Part shown: positions 50,477-59,173 of the stretch, piece after piece
How positions within the stretch are numbered: position 1 is the stretch's first letter
Layout: each line of letters opens with the position of its first letter
Assembly (NCBI GenBank): GCA_031581145.1
Contig: JAVLBP010000003.1
Location: 1 to 64,000, forward strand
Direction of reading: 5' to 3'
Source of the DNA: UBA8296 sp031581145
GTDB taxonomy: Bacteria > Bacteroidota > Rhodothermia > Balneolales > Balneolaceae
DNA length: 64,000 bases
The notes under the pieces: model-generated
What the model was told of the DNA's origin: nothing
Seen by the model: the letters and a program-made list of their open reading frames with translations, nothing else
Database searches by the model: none
Made by a program: the position numbers and the translations under genes

Positions 50477-51325
50477 TTAAGGCTTTTGGCGATAACGATA
50501 TAATGCAATAGAAGCAGCCATAGCTGCATTCAAACTTTCAACGCTAGGAGGTTTTGACGGCTCCACAGACCTGGAATGATACTTGGAATCATACACTGAG
50601 GGGATACGAATCTCTGATTTTAAGGCACCTTGAGTGAGCTCGCTCAGTCCATTACCCTCATTACCAATGGCGAGAATTGTATGAGATGGCCAATCGACGT
50701 CATCCAACGCAAGTGCCTGATCACTCACATGCAGCCCATAAAAGGCATGTGAGTCTGGAATGGACTCTACCCACTCGTAAGGAACTTGTCCTATGGGCAT
50801 AACACCTATGGCCCCAGCTAAACTACGGATGACCTTCGAGTTCCAGGGATCGACACATCCTGGTGTGCAAAGAACGGCATCAACGCCAAACCAGCTCGCG
50901 GATCGTAGAATGGTCCCCATATTCCCTGGATCTTGGATATCATCAAGAAGTAGTACGAGACTTTGGGATTGCCCCGACAGTGCCTCAAGACCTCGAGTAA
51001 CATCCCACGGTTCTGGGATATCAACAAGGGCAAAAATGGTCTGGGCCGACGGTGTATCACTCAGCTTTTTACACTGTGTCGGCGTAGCCATCACAACGGA
51101 GTCTTCTGTAATGCCCCATGCTTGCAATGAGCTCATGTATTGTGATGATGGCCCCTCGCCTCCATCCATGGAGACGATAATCTTTTGTACAGATAATTGA
51201 CCATTTTGAAGAACCTGGGAGACAGATCTCCACCCCTCGACCAAACATTGACCCATGTTTTTTCGAACTTTGCGTTGATGGAGCTTTGCCCAAGACGTAC
51301 ATTGGGATTCAGATAGACGAAGCAT
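50477..51325 (-). CDS. TrmH/SpoU-family RNA 2'-O-methyltransferase
   Basis: 282 residues. The N-terminal substrate-binding region (RKVRKNMGQCLVEGWRSVSQVL) is followed by the knotted SPOUT domain with the three family motifs LLDDIQDPGNMGTILRSASWFG, ILAIGNEGNGLS and VESLNAAMAASIALYRY. It uses SAM to methylate ribose in rRNA or tRNA; the target base is not deducible. An insertion (YHSRSVEPSKPP) lies just before motif 3. It is divergent from the aldehyde dehydrogenase with only 19 bases between starts. Confidence 0.93.
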   Translation of the reverse strand: MLRLSESQCTSWAKLHQRKVRKNMGQCLVEGWRSVSQVLQNGQLSVQKIIVSMDGGEGPSSQYMSSLQAWGITEDSVVMATPTQCKKLSDTPSAQTIFALVDIPEPWDVTRGLEALSGQSQSLVLLLDDIQDPGNMGTILRSASWFGVDAVLCTPGCVDPWNSKVIRSLAGAIGVMPIGQVPYEWVESIPDSHAFYGLHVSDQALALDDVDWPSHTILAIGNEGNGLSELTQGALKSEIRIPSVYDSKYHSRSVEPSKPPSVESLNAAMAASIALYRYRQKP

Positions 51326-51344
51326 AACTCAAAATAGGATATCC

Positions 51345-52874
51345 ATGGATTTTTTGACTCAAATCTTTGACGGAAAGGGGGCGGCCCTGGGAACCTCAAC
51401 AGGACAATCATTTTTTGGACAGGGTGAAACATTTGATGCTCATAGCCCCATCGATGGCGCCGTTCTTGGCCAGGTTCGTGCCACAACACGTGAGGAGTAT
51501 GATCATGTCGTGAGCACCGCACAAGCCGCTTTTGAGTCTTGGAGAATGATGCCTGCACCCCAACGTGGCGACATCGTCCGTCAAATTGGGGAGGCTTTGC
51601 GTGAGCACAAAGAAGCGTTGGGGCTTCTCGTGAGTCAAGAGATGGGCAAGATCTATCAAGAAGGGCTCGGTGAAGTCCAAGAGATGATCGATATCTGTGA
51701 CTTTGCGGTGGGGTTATCGCGACAATTGTATGGGTTGACCATGCATTCCGAGAGACCTCTTCACCGAATGTATGAGCAATGGCATCCTCTTGGAGTTGTC
51801 GGTGTAATGTCTGCCTTTAATTTTCCTGTCGCGGTCTATTCTTGGAATGCCATGGTGGCCGCCGTGTGCGGTGATGTGGTGATCTGGAAACCGAGTGAAA
51901 AAGCCCCATTATGTGGAATTGCCGTGCAACAAATTATCGCGGGTGTACTCGCAGAAAATGATGTTCCTGAGGGTGTTTTTAACCTCATTCAGGGAGATCG
52001 TGAAGTAGGTGAATGGTGTACGCAAGACACACGATTGCCCCTAATATCTGCAACAGGGTCCATTCGCATGGGCAAAGAAGTTGCCCAAGTGGTAGGGGCA
52101 CGTCTCGGGAAGAGCTTGTTGGAACTGGGAGGGAACAATGCCGTGATTGTAAGCGATCAAGCCGATCTGGAAATGGCGATACGAGCCATTGTGTTTGGCG
52201 CCGTGGGTACAGCGGGGCAGCGTTGCACCTCGACTCGTCGCTTGTTTGTCCATGATGCCGTCTTTGAAGACGTTAAGCAACGGCTACTCGCCATTTACAA
52301 CAACATCACCATCGGAGATCCAACTGTTGAAGGGACCTTAGTGGGGCCGTTGATTGACGATCAGGCTGTCGAGGCCATGCAAGCAGCTTTAAAGGCCCTT
52401 GTGGAGGAAGGTGGCGAAGTGCTTTATGGAGGAGATGACCTTCGTGGGTCTGCAGCACCTATATCGGGTGGTCATTACGTCAAGCCTGCGATTTGTATTG
52501 CAGAAAATCACTATGACATTGTTCAAGAGGAAACATTTGCGCCGATTTTATATCTGATTCGTGTTTCGTCTGTAGAGGAGGCTGTTGCGTTACAAAATGA
52601 TGTTAAGCAGGGGCTTAGCTCTTCGATCTTCACCTTGAATATGCGTGAATCTGAGCTCTTTTTGTCACATCAAGGATCTGATTGTGGGATTGCGAATGTC
52701 AATATTGGCACCAGTGGCGCAGAGATTGGTGGAGCCTTTGGAGGCGAAAAAGAGACGGGAGGTGGACGTGAGTCTGGTTCCGATGCCTGGAAAGCCTACA
52801 TGCGCCGACAAACCACTACGATAAATTGGGGCGCAGAGCTACCACTTGCACAGGGAATTAGCTTTGACGTGTAG
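51345..52874 (+). CDS. Aldehyde dehydrogenase, ALDH7 / aminoadipate-semialdehyde type
   Basis: 509-residue NAD(P)-dependent enzyme. Catalytic residues are Cys294 in GQRCTSTRRLF and Glu260 in LELGGNNAVIV, with Asn159 in SAFNFPVAVYSWNAM. The sequence VAVYSWNAMVAAVCGDVVIWKPSEKAP and the end SGSDAWKAYMRRQTTTINW match the ALDH7/AmaB clade, which oxidises L-aminoadipate semialdehyde in lysine breakdown or betaine-type aldehydes. No lysine-degradation genes are next to it, so the substrate stays open. Confidence 0.92.
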   Translation: MDFLTQIFDGKGAALGTSTGQSFFGQGETFDAHSPIDGAVLGQVRATTREEYDHVVSTAQAAFESWRMMPAPQRGDIVRQIGEALREHKEALGLLVSQEMGKIYQEGLGEVQEMIDICDFAVGLSRQLYGLTMHSERPLHRMYEQWHPLGVVGVMSAFNFPVAVYSWNAMVAAVCGDVVIWKPSEKAPLCGIAVQQIIAGVLAENDVPEGVFNLIQGDREVGEWCTQDTRLPLISATGSIRMGKEVAQVVGARLGKSLLELGGNNAVIVSDQADLEMAIRAIVFGAVGTAGQRCTSTRRLFVHDAVFEDVKQRLLAIYNNITIGDPTVEGTLVGPLIDDQAVEAMQAALKALVEEGGEVLYGGDDLRGSAAPISGGHYVKPAICIAENHYDIVQEETFAPILYLIRVSSVEEAVALQNDVKQGLSSSIFTLNMRESELFLSHQGSDCGIANVNIGTSGAEIGGAFGGEKETGGGRESGSDAWKAYMRRQTTTINWGAELPLAQGISFDV

Positions 52875-52916
52875 CCTTTTCGACCAACTTTTAGATTTTT
52901 TGGATCTGACCTGAGC

Positions 52917-53594
52917 TTACAGTTGGTCTATAATGCGCCAAGATTCTGGACCCAATTCAAATAGAAGATCTAAGCCACTACAATCCTCCACGTACGGTTC
53001 CCAACGTTGGCGGTATCTTGGCTCAGCCCAGCTAGGTAATGAGGTACGGTTCGGTGGCTGTGGCGCATAGGCTGTCGTCTTAGGCTCCATCCAGACATCC
53101 TGACGGAACCATGCTTCCCGAAATACTTGGTCCTCCAGTGCTGAGGCAAGCACCCATTTCTGTGACAACTCCTGCAACCCAAGCCAGCTTGCCATCCATA
53201 CCCCATGTTCAAGAATGCATTCGACAAGTGTGGCTGGGGCTTGATGCCAAAAGTTGAGCCACTCGGGCCAAAGCTCATCAAATCCATAGCCTGATTTATA
53301 TGAGGGCTCCAACGATTTGTACCAGCCGTCCATCATGTCTGACACGCTTCTAGGATCCCAGGTTAATCCACGAACTGTTTTTCCTTTCCACTGACTTGAT
53401 TCACCTTGAAGTGGCAACCAATGTTTTTGGCCTTGAATGTTTACAGCCATTCGATGAGATCGCCCCTTTCGGCTCCAAGACCAGGTATCCAGAATGATAA
53501 CATGATCTGCCACCTTCATGGCTCCCCAATCACGCAGGTGAGGCGCTAATATGGGCGTCGTAAAGTAGAGTTGACCTTCAAGGGAGTGTGCCAT
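52917..53594 (-). CDS. WbqC-family protein
   Basis: 225 residues. An N-terminal YFTTPILAPHLRDWGAMKVADHVIILDTWSWSRKG pattern is followed by a Trp/His-rich middle and ends with DCSGLDLLFELGPES, the signature of WbqC-like proteins found in polysaccharide loci and thought to take part in sugar or amino-sugar modification (function not proven). The flanking gap on its 5' side contains repeats of GTTACGCGTA (53631 and 53648 region) that run into the end of the antiporter gene. Confidence 0.85.
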   Translation of the reverse strand: MAHSLEGQLYFTTPILAPHLRDWGAMKVADHVIILDTWSWSRKGRSHRMAVNIQGQKHWLPLQGESSQWKGKTVRGLTWDPRSVSDMMDGWYKSLEPSYKSGYGFDELWPEWLNFWHQAPATLVECILEHGVWMASWLGLQELSQKWVLASALEDQVFREAWFRQDVWMEPKTTAYAPQPPNRTSLPSWAEPRYRQRWEPYVEDCSGLDLLFELGPESWRIIDQL

Positions 53595-53647
53595 CAGTAC
53601 TTCATATCATCACACCATGTTATTCGTAGTGTTACGCGTAGTCATTG

Positions 53648-55444
53648 TTACGCGTAATCATTTGGATCAGGGGATTTCCCAAATGTCCAAATGACTGCAA
53701 TAATAGCACCGGCGCCAACGAGATAGGCAATCCATCCTGGAAGACCCCATGCAACGACGGCGAGATATGAAATCAAGGCGAGAGCGCCACCCACTAAGGC
53801 ATAGGGCATCTGGGTATTGACATGCTCGACTTGGTTACATTGTGTCGCAAGCGAGCTTAAAATGGTGGTGTCAGAAATTGGTGAGACATGGTCACCAAGA
53901 ACAGCCCCAGCGAGAACCGCACTTACAGCAGCATAGATAAAGACAGAAATCTCTTCAACTGGATAATTATACTCAAGCCCTAGGTTCCAAACTAAAGGAA
54001 GAACCAATGGCATCAAGATACCCATGGTCCCCCAACTAGAGCCCGTTGCAAACGCTGTCGCTGCCGATAAGACAAAAATAACCAACGGTAAATACATTGG
54101 ATCTATAGCTGTCCCAAACGCTGTGACCAAGAAATCGGCCGTACCAAGATCCTGAGTTATCGCACTAAGAGACCAAGCCAACACCAGAACAAGTAGACCG
54201 TCATACATCGTATGCATTCCAGAAAACATCGCCTCTAGGGTATCGTCAAAGCTTAACAATCGTTGTCCAACCGTCATGACAATCGCTACCACCATCGATA
54301 ACATCGAGCCCCAAACAAGTGCGGCATACGAGTCGGCCGATCCAATAATGTCTTGAATTGTGGAGCCTTCCCCTGTCACAATCAACCCCCCAATGACCCC
54401 ACTGATCAACATCAAAATCGGAATAAAGGCATTAAGCCAATGTGAGACTGTCTGTTTTTTGACCTCGTCTGGATCTTCGTCTTTGTATAGTCCGTAGGTG
54501 TCTAGTTCAGGGTTTTTTGCAGCCTTATACAACTTAATGCGCTCCCCAAGCATGGGACCAAAATCCCTGCCAGAAATCGCAATTAAAATGACGAAGAAGA
54601 TGGTGAAGAAGGCGTAAAAATTAAACGGCAATGCCTTGATGAATACAGTATAGGCTGGTTCAGAAAATCCATCAATCCCAGCTGAGGCGCTCGCAATATA
54701 ACCCACCATCGCGCCAATCCAGGTCGAAATCAACGCTACGGTTGCAACAGGTGCGGCCGTTGAATCGACTAAGTAGGCAAGTTTGGCACGACTAATCTTG
54801 AGCTTATCGGTCAAGGGGCGCATGGTATTGCCTACAACCATGGTATTGGCGTAATCATCAAAGAAAATGACAAAACCCAGTAACGACGTTAGTAATTGAC
54901 CTTGTGGCTTGGACTTGACAAGCTTGCCAAGTTGCCGGATGACCCCTCTAGTTCCCCCATTCTTGGAGATAATACCAATCATTCCTCCAATCAAAAGCGT
55001 AAAGATCAAAATACTCATATGACCTTCGTCGGCTGTTTGTGGAACAATGTAGCGGGTCAGAGACTCAAAAAAGCTTCCAAATACCCCCAGAAAAGATCGC
55101 TCACCCACGAGCCATGCACCCATCCAAATACCCATAAACAAGGCCAACAACACCTGACGAAAAATCAAGGCAAAACCGATTGCAAGCAATGGTGGGACAA
55201 TACTCACCCATGTCCCGACAATAGAATTACTCGACGATCCGCTTGAATTGGCTGCCAGCGCAGCAGTGTCCGACGAAGCTACCTCAGTCCCACCTGTGTC
55301 CGTCGAGTCTGCGACCAACTGTGTGGCATCTTGCACTCCTTGGGTCTCAACAGGAATCATCCCCGTTGATGTCAAAAGGACAGCCCCAACAATAAGGATC
55401 CCAACCATTCGAAGTGTTCGAGGAAGGGTTAATAATTTGTTCAT
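53648..55444 (-). CDS. NhaC-family Na+/H+ antiporter
   Basis: 598 residues from the ATG at 55444; six extra codons upstream are possible. A signal-like helix (LRMVGILIVGAVLLTSTGM) is followed by a Thr/Ser/Ala-rich external stretch of about 60 residues, then 12-13 membrane helices. Conserved NhaC parts are GFVIFFDDYANTMVVGNTMRPLTDK, STAAPVATVALISTWIGAMVGYI, ATGSSWGTMGILMPLVLPL and LGDHVSPISDTTILSSLATQCNQVEHVNTQMPYAL. It exchanges sodium for protons and may also move amino or carboxylic acids, as distant relatives do. It fits a marine or saline lifestyle (inference). Confidence 0.9.
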   Translation of the reverse strand: MNKLLTLPRTLRMVGILIVGAVLLTSTGMIPVETQGVQDATQLVADSTDTGGTEVASSDTAALAANSSGSSSNSIVGTWVSIVPPLLAIGFALIFRQVLLALFMGIWMGAWLVGERSFLGVFGSFFESLTRYIVPQTADEGHMSILIFTLLIGGMIGIISKNGGTRGVIRQLGKLVKSKPQGQLLTSLLGFVIFFDDYANTMVVGNTMRPLTDKLKISRAKLAYLVDSTAAPVATVALISTWIGAMVGYIASASAGIDGFSEPAYTVFIKALPFNFYAFFTIFFVILIAISGRDFGPMLGERIKLYKAAKNPELDTYGLYKDEDPDEVKKQTVSHWLNAFIPILMLISGVIGGLIVTGEGSTIQDIIGSADSYAALVWGSMLSMVVAIVMTVGQRLLSFDDTLEAMFSGMHTMYDGLLVLVLAWSLSAITQDLGTADFLVTAFGTAIDPMYLPLVIFVLSAATAFATGSSWGTMGILMPLVLPLVWNLGLEYNYPVEEISVFIYAAVSAVLAGAVLGDHVSPISDTTILSSLATQCNQVEHVNTQMPYALVGGALALISYLAVVAWGLPGWIAYLVGAGAIIAVIWTFGKSPDPNDYA

Positions 55445-55533
55445 AAGCACGTAAAATAACATGCTTTAGGCTAAAACCAACCGTTAAAGAGCCATTTGGC
55501 AAGGTTTCGCTTTTAGAAGAGACCCTCTAGACG

Positions 55534-55541
55534 TACTTTTG
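55534..55541 (+). promoter_or_regulatory. Candidate Bacteroidota -7 element upstream of pcm
   Basis: TACTTTTG fits TAnnTTTG, 109 bases before the pcm ATG; a near match TATATTTA lies closer at 55591. No good -33 partner was seen. It lies in the 206-base divergent gap between the antiporter and pcm, which shows nothing else. Confidence 0.25.
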
Positions 55542-55650
55542 ATAATATTCTATGATGGCACTATCAATTAATGGGGACTATTAATAAGACTATATTTACA
55601 CTCCATAATGCTCGTGTATAAACATCGTACTCGCTCCACAAGCTTACCCT

Positions 55651-56295
55651 ATGGACCAACCCAAATTTATTAAACCACGCCAAGCCCTCGTGGAGTATCT
55701 ACGGCAAAGAGGTATCCAAGACGATCGAGTGTTATCTGCCATCGGCGCGGTACCCCGTCACGCGTTTATCCAGACGGGTTTACACCACAGAGCTTACGAG
55801 GACACCGCATTGCCGATCGCAAAGGATCAAACCATCTCACAGCCCTATACCGTGGCAAGGCAATCGGAACTTCTTGGTGTGGGAACGGGTGACAAAGTCT
55901 TAGAAATCGGCACTGGGTCTGGGTATCAAGCCGCTGTACTGGTAGAGATGGGGGTCACATTGCATACTATCGAGCGTCATGAAGAGTTGCATCAACAGGC
56001 ACGTGAAATCTTGCATCAGCTTGGGTATCGTGCCAAACAAAAATGTGGGGATGGGACACTGGGCTGGTCAGCCTTTGCACCTTACGATGCCATTATTGTT
56101 ACGGCGGGCGCTCCGGTGGTTCCAGAGTCGTTGAAAGAGCAACTCTCAACAGGTGGCCGTCTTGTAATACCCGTAGGAGAGCAAGGTCAACAACTTCTTC
56201 GACGACTTACAAAGCAACAAGATGGCTCCTTTCGCGAAGAGTCCTTTAGTGATGTGGCGTTTGTCCCACTCATCGGAGACCAAGGCTGGGGATAA
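55651..56295 (+). CDS. pcm: Protein-L-isoaspartate O-methyltransferase Pcm
   Basis: Methylates L-isoaspartyl residues in aged proteins with SAM so that they can return to aspartate. 214 residues: VPRHAFIQTGLHHRAYEDTALPI near the start with ISQPYTVARQSELL (substrate site), the SAM motif VLEIGTGSGYQAAVL around 88-102, and DAIIVTAGAPVVPESLKEQL with GGRLVIPVG towards the end. All are standard for type I Pcm. It is not next to surE or rpoS, and no operon partner is visible. Confidence 0.95.
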   Translation: MDQPKFIKPRQALVEYLRQRGIQDDRVLSAIGAVPRHAFIQTGLHHRAYEDTALPIAKDQTISQPYTVARQSELLGVGTGDKVLEIGTGSGYQAAVLVEMGVTLHTIERHEELHQQAREILHQLGYRAKQKCGDGTLGWSAFAPYDAIIVTAGAPVVPESLKEQLSTGGRLVIPVGEQGQQLLRRLTKQQDGSFREESFSDVAFVPLIGDQGWG

Positions 56296-56307
56296 AAGGT
56301 GCAAAGG

Positions 56308-56377
56308 CTCAAGTCTATCATCTCAAACCTCTCCTCTCAAGTCTGTCATCTCAAACAACTCCTCTCAAGTCTCTCAC
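56308..56377. repeat. 28-bp tandem repeat between pcm and ettA
   Basis: Two 28-bp units begin CTCAAGTCTATCATCTCAAA (56308-56335) and CTCAAGTCTGTCATCTCAAA (56336-56363), and a third partial copy starts at 56364. It fills the gap between two gene 3' ends, with the same unit length as the array at 40332. No hairpin terminator is visible here. Confidence 0.8.
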
Positions 56378-56388
56378 TGAGTCTTTGT

Positions 56389-58059
56389 CTATCTTGTCAG
56401 CTTCTTATACTGAATACGGGTGGGCTGGTCGTCGGTAATGCCTAATCGCATCCGTCGGTTCTCTTCGTATTCCTGATAATTCCCTTCGAACCATACCACT
56501 TGGCTATCCCCTTCGTAGGCCAAGATGTGGGTTGCTACACGATCCAGGAACCATCTGTCGTGGGAAATCACCACAGCACAGCCCGCAAATTCAAGCAATG
56601 CTTCCTCGAGTGCACGCAGCGTATTGACGTCAAGATCGTTTGTGGGCTCATCCAGTAGCAGTACGTTAGCCCCTTCCTTGAGCATCTTGGCCAGGTGGAC
56701 ACGGTTGCGCTCTCCTCCGGAAAGCTCGGTCACTTTTTTCTGCTGATCTTGCCCCGAAAAATTAAATCTGGCCACGTAGGCTCGGGAGTTTACCTCACGC
56801 TCCCCTAGTTTAATGAGGTCCATTTCGTCACTCACCTCCTGCCAAATCGTTTTGGCTGGATCGAGTGGCCTGTTTTGGTCGATATAGCCAAGCTTCACGG
56901 TGTCTCCAAGCCGAAGCGAACCATCATCGGGGGTCTCTTCACCAATAATCATTTTGAACAACGTCGATTTACCCGCTCCATTGGCGCCAATGACTCCTAC
57001 GATACCCCCTGGAGGGAGGGCAAAATCGAGATTTTCGATGAGTAAACGCTCCTCAAAACCTTTGGTGAGGCCTTTTGCCTCAATCACAACGTCCCCAAGA
57101 CGAGGGCCAGAGGGGATGAAAATTTCCAACTCCTCTCGAGCTTTTTGATGCTCCTCAGAAAGCATCTTCTCATAATTTGCAAGACGGGCTTTAGACTTTG
57201 CACGACGCCCTTTTGGATTTTGTTGCACCCATTCAAGCTCATCCTTCAACGCTCTTTGACGCTTGGTTTCTTGCTTCTCCTCTTGTGCCAATCGACGTTG
57301 CTTCTGATCTAGCCAAGACGAATAATTTCCTTCAAAAGGGATGCCTTCGCCTCGATCCAACTCCAATATCCAACCTGCGACATTATCTAGGAAGTAACGG
57401 TCGTGCGTCACGGCAATGACGGTTCCTTCGTAACGGTCCAAATGTTGCTCCAGCCACGCAACCGATTCGGCGTCCAGGTGGTTGGTGGGCTCATCCAACA
57501 ACAAAACATCAGGTTTTTTGAGTAGCAGGCGACACAACGCTACGCGACGTCGCTCCCCACCTGACAGATTTGTGACGGGGGCATCCCCTGGAGGACAACG
57601 TAGCGCATCCATGGCGACCTGAAGTTGGCTATCTAAATCCCATGCTCCTGCGGCATCGATTTTTTCTTGCAACTTGGCTTGTTTAGCTATCAAAGCGTCA
57701 AAATCTGCCTCTGGATCAGCAAATTTTTCGTTGATCGCTTCAAAATCTGCAAGCAAATCAACCGTTTCCTGTACACCTTCTTGGACAATCTCTTTAACCG
57801 TTTTATCTGGATCCAACTCTGGCTCCTGGGGGAGGTAGCCAAATGTTATTCCCTTCTCGGAGCTAATCTTGCCTTCATACTCCTGATCGAGTCCTGCAAT
57901 AATCCGAAGGAGGGTGGACTTACCCGCGCCATTTAAACCTAAAACACCAATTTTTGCCCCATAATAGAAGGATAAATAAATATCCTTTAGTACTTGCTTG
58001 CGAGGTTTGTGAAACTTACTCACCCCCACCATGGAGAAAATTATTTTTTGATCGCTCAT
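56389..58059 (-). CDS. ettA: Energy-dependent translational throttle protein EttA (ABC-F)
   Basis: ABC-F ATPase that binds the ribosomal E site and gates entry into elongation by ADP/ATP ratio. 556 residues with two ABC domains: GLNGAGKST near 40-48 with LSGGERRRVAL, and GANGAGKST near 360 with LSGGERNRVHL. Between them is the EttA-type arm and linker (QKQRRLAQEEKQETKRQ, NPKGRRAKSKARLANYEKM). Length and sequence are very close to the EttA group, not to antibiotic-resistance ABC-F proteins. Both Walker B strings (VLLLDEPTNHLD, VLLLDEPTNDLD) are intact. Confidence 0.96.
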   Translation of the reverse strand: MSDQKIIFSMVGVSKFHKPRKQVLKDIYLSFYYGAKIGVLGLNGAGKSTLLRIIAGLDQEYEGKISSEKGITFGYLPQEPELDPDKTVKEIVQEGVQETVDLLADFEAINEKFADPEADFDALIAKQAKLQEKIDAAGAWDLDSQLQVAMDALRCPPGDAPVTNLSGGERRRVALCRLLLKKPDVLLLDEPTNHLDAESVAWLEQHLDRYEGTVIAVTHDRYFLDNVAGWILELDRGEGIPFEGNYSSWLDQKQRRLAQEEKQETKRQRALKDELEWVQQNPKGRRAKSKARLANYEKMLSEEHQKAREELEIFIPSGPRLGDVVIEAKGLTKGFEERLLIENLDFALPPGGIVGVIGANGAGKSTLFKMIIGEETPDDGSLRLGDTVKLGYIDQNRPLDPAKTIWQEVSDEMDLIKLGEREVNSRAYVARFNFSGQDQQKKVTELSGGERNRVHLAKMLKEGANVLLLDEPTNDLDVNTLRALEEALLEFAGCAVVISHDRWFLDRVATHILAYEGDSQVVWFEGNYQEYEENRRMRLGITDDQPTRIQYKKLTR

Positions 58060-58199
58060 GTATTTCTAGGCTTAATTTGACTGATGACTACCTAACTGAT
58101 ATCTAACTAAATGAGGTAGCGTGTGATTAAAGTTAGCATGATTTTAACCCTTTTGACACTAGCAAACACACCACGGGCGATATTCACATCAAATCATGA

Positions 58200-58207
58200 T
58201 ATATTTG
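58200..58207 (+). promoter_or_regulatory. Candidate -7 element before the tRNA gene
   Basis: TATATTTG fits the Bacteroidota -7 consensus TAnnTTTG and ends 13 bases before the mature tRNA 5' end, a reasonable distance. The expected -33 region has no clear TTTG. The remainder of the 58060-58199 gap shows nothing recognisable. Confidence 0.4.
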
Positions 58208-58220
58208 GTGCTTTATGAAT

Positions 58221-58294
58221 GGGCCCATAGCTCAGTTGGTTAGAGCAGTCGACTCATAATCGATTGGTCGGGGGTTCAAGTCCCTCTGGGCCCA
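58221..58294 (+). tRNA. tRNA with CAT anticodon (elongator Met or lysidine-type Ile2)
   Basis: A full cloverleaf can be folded: acceptor GGGCCCA with TGGGCCC, D arm GCTC/GAGC, anticodon stem GTCGA/TCGAT around the loop CTCATAA (anticodon 58255-58257), T arm GGGGG-TTCAAGT-CCCTC, discriminator A. CCA is not encoded. It is not the initiator, because position 1 pairs normally and the GGG/CCC anticodon stem is absent. The variable region TTGGTC and the anticodon arm resemble E. coli ileX, so the C may be modified to lysidine to read ATA; elongator Met is equally open from sequence alone. Confidence 0.95.
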
Positions 58295-58333
58295 CTTTTA
58301 ACTTGTTCGAGCACCTTATTCAGTTCGATCAAC

Positions 58334-59161
58334 TTATTCAATCGAATAGACCCGCACATAATCTACCATCATCTTTTGCGGAAACACCGTCTCTTGTGTT
58401 GGGAAGCCAACATAATTACCCCCCACTGCCACGTTGAGTAGTAGGAAAAACGGTTGATTAAACACCCATTCACCAGAAACATCACCCGGTGTGACACGCT
58501 GGTATAGGTAATCATCAACGAAGAAATCGATCCGCTCGGGATGCCACTCCACAGCATAGACGAAAAAGTCATCATCAAAGCGTGCGTTGGAGAGTGTGTA
58601 GGATTGTGTTATTGGATTACTGCCTGAATACCCAGGACCATGTATTGACCCATGAATAGTGCTGGGCAATTGGCCGCGCATCTCCATGATGTCTATCTCG
58701 CCAGATTGAGGCCATCCAACCTCTTCAAAATTTTCGCCTAACATCCAGAAGGCAGGCCACAAGCCTGGCCCGAAAGGATTTTTAATTCGTGCTTCGATAC
58801 GTCCATATTTTTTCGTGATTTTACCCTGGGTCTTAAGTCGGGCAGACGTAAAGGATCTGCCACCATAGGACTCTTGGTGCGCTTGAATCACGAGATGCCC
58901 GTTACCATCTTGTGCCACGTTTTTGGGCCTATCTGTATAATACTGAAGCTCTTGGTTACCCCAACCGTTGGTGCCTGTGCCTATCTCCATCGACCAATAC
59001 TGTGACGAAGGTTGGGATCCCTCAACCCCATCAAATTCATCAGACCATACAAGTTCCAAGGTTTGTTCCTGAAGCTGTTGGGTCGTACTAGGGGTGCAAG
59101 TCCCAAAGAATAAGACGACGATTATACTAGTTATCACCACCCCAACCAGACGAACATTCAT
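58334..59161 (-). CDS. GH16 beta-glucanase (laminarinase-like) lipoprotein
   Basis: 275 residues from the ATG at 59161; a GTG at 59173 is less likely. The lipoprotein signal peptide ends at Cys22 (VVLFFGTC). The GH16 jelly-roll domain starts LELVWSDEFDG and contains the catalytic GEIDIMEMRG (Glu155 nucleophile, Asp157, Glu160 acid/base), GLWPAFWMLG, and WHPERIDFFVDDYLYQRV. The extra Met in EIDIME marks the beta-bulge form, typical of laminarinases that cut beta-1,3- or mixed beta-glucans. It lies 12 bases after the lipoprotein gene in the same operon, so it probably acts on the same substrate at the cell surface or in the periplasm. Confidence 0.93.
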   Translation of the reverse strand: MNVRLVGVVITSIIVVLFFGTCTPSTTQQLQEQTLELVWSDEFDGVEGSQPSSQYWSMEIGTGTNGWGNQELQYYTDRPKNVAQDGNGHLVIQAHQESYGGRSFTSARLKTQGKITKKYGRIEARIKNPFGPGLWPAFWMLGENFEEVGWPQSGEIDIMEMRGQLPSTIHGSIHGPGYSGSNPITQSYTLSNARFDDDFFVYAVEWHPERIDFFVDDYLYQRVTPGDVSGEWVFNQPFFLLLNVAVGGNYVGFPTQETVFPQKMMVDYVRVYSIE

Positions 59162-59173
59162 GGATCCAACCAC

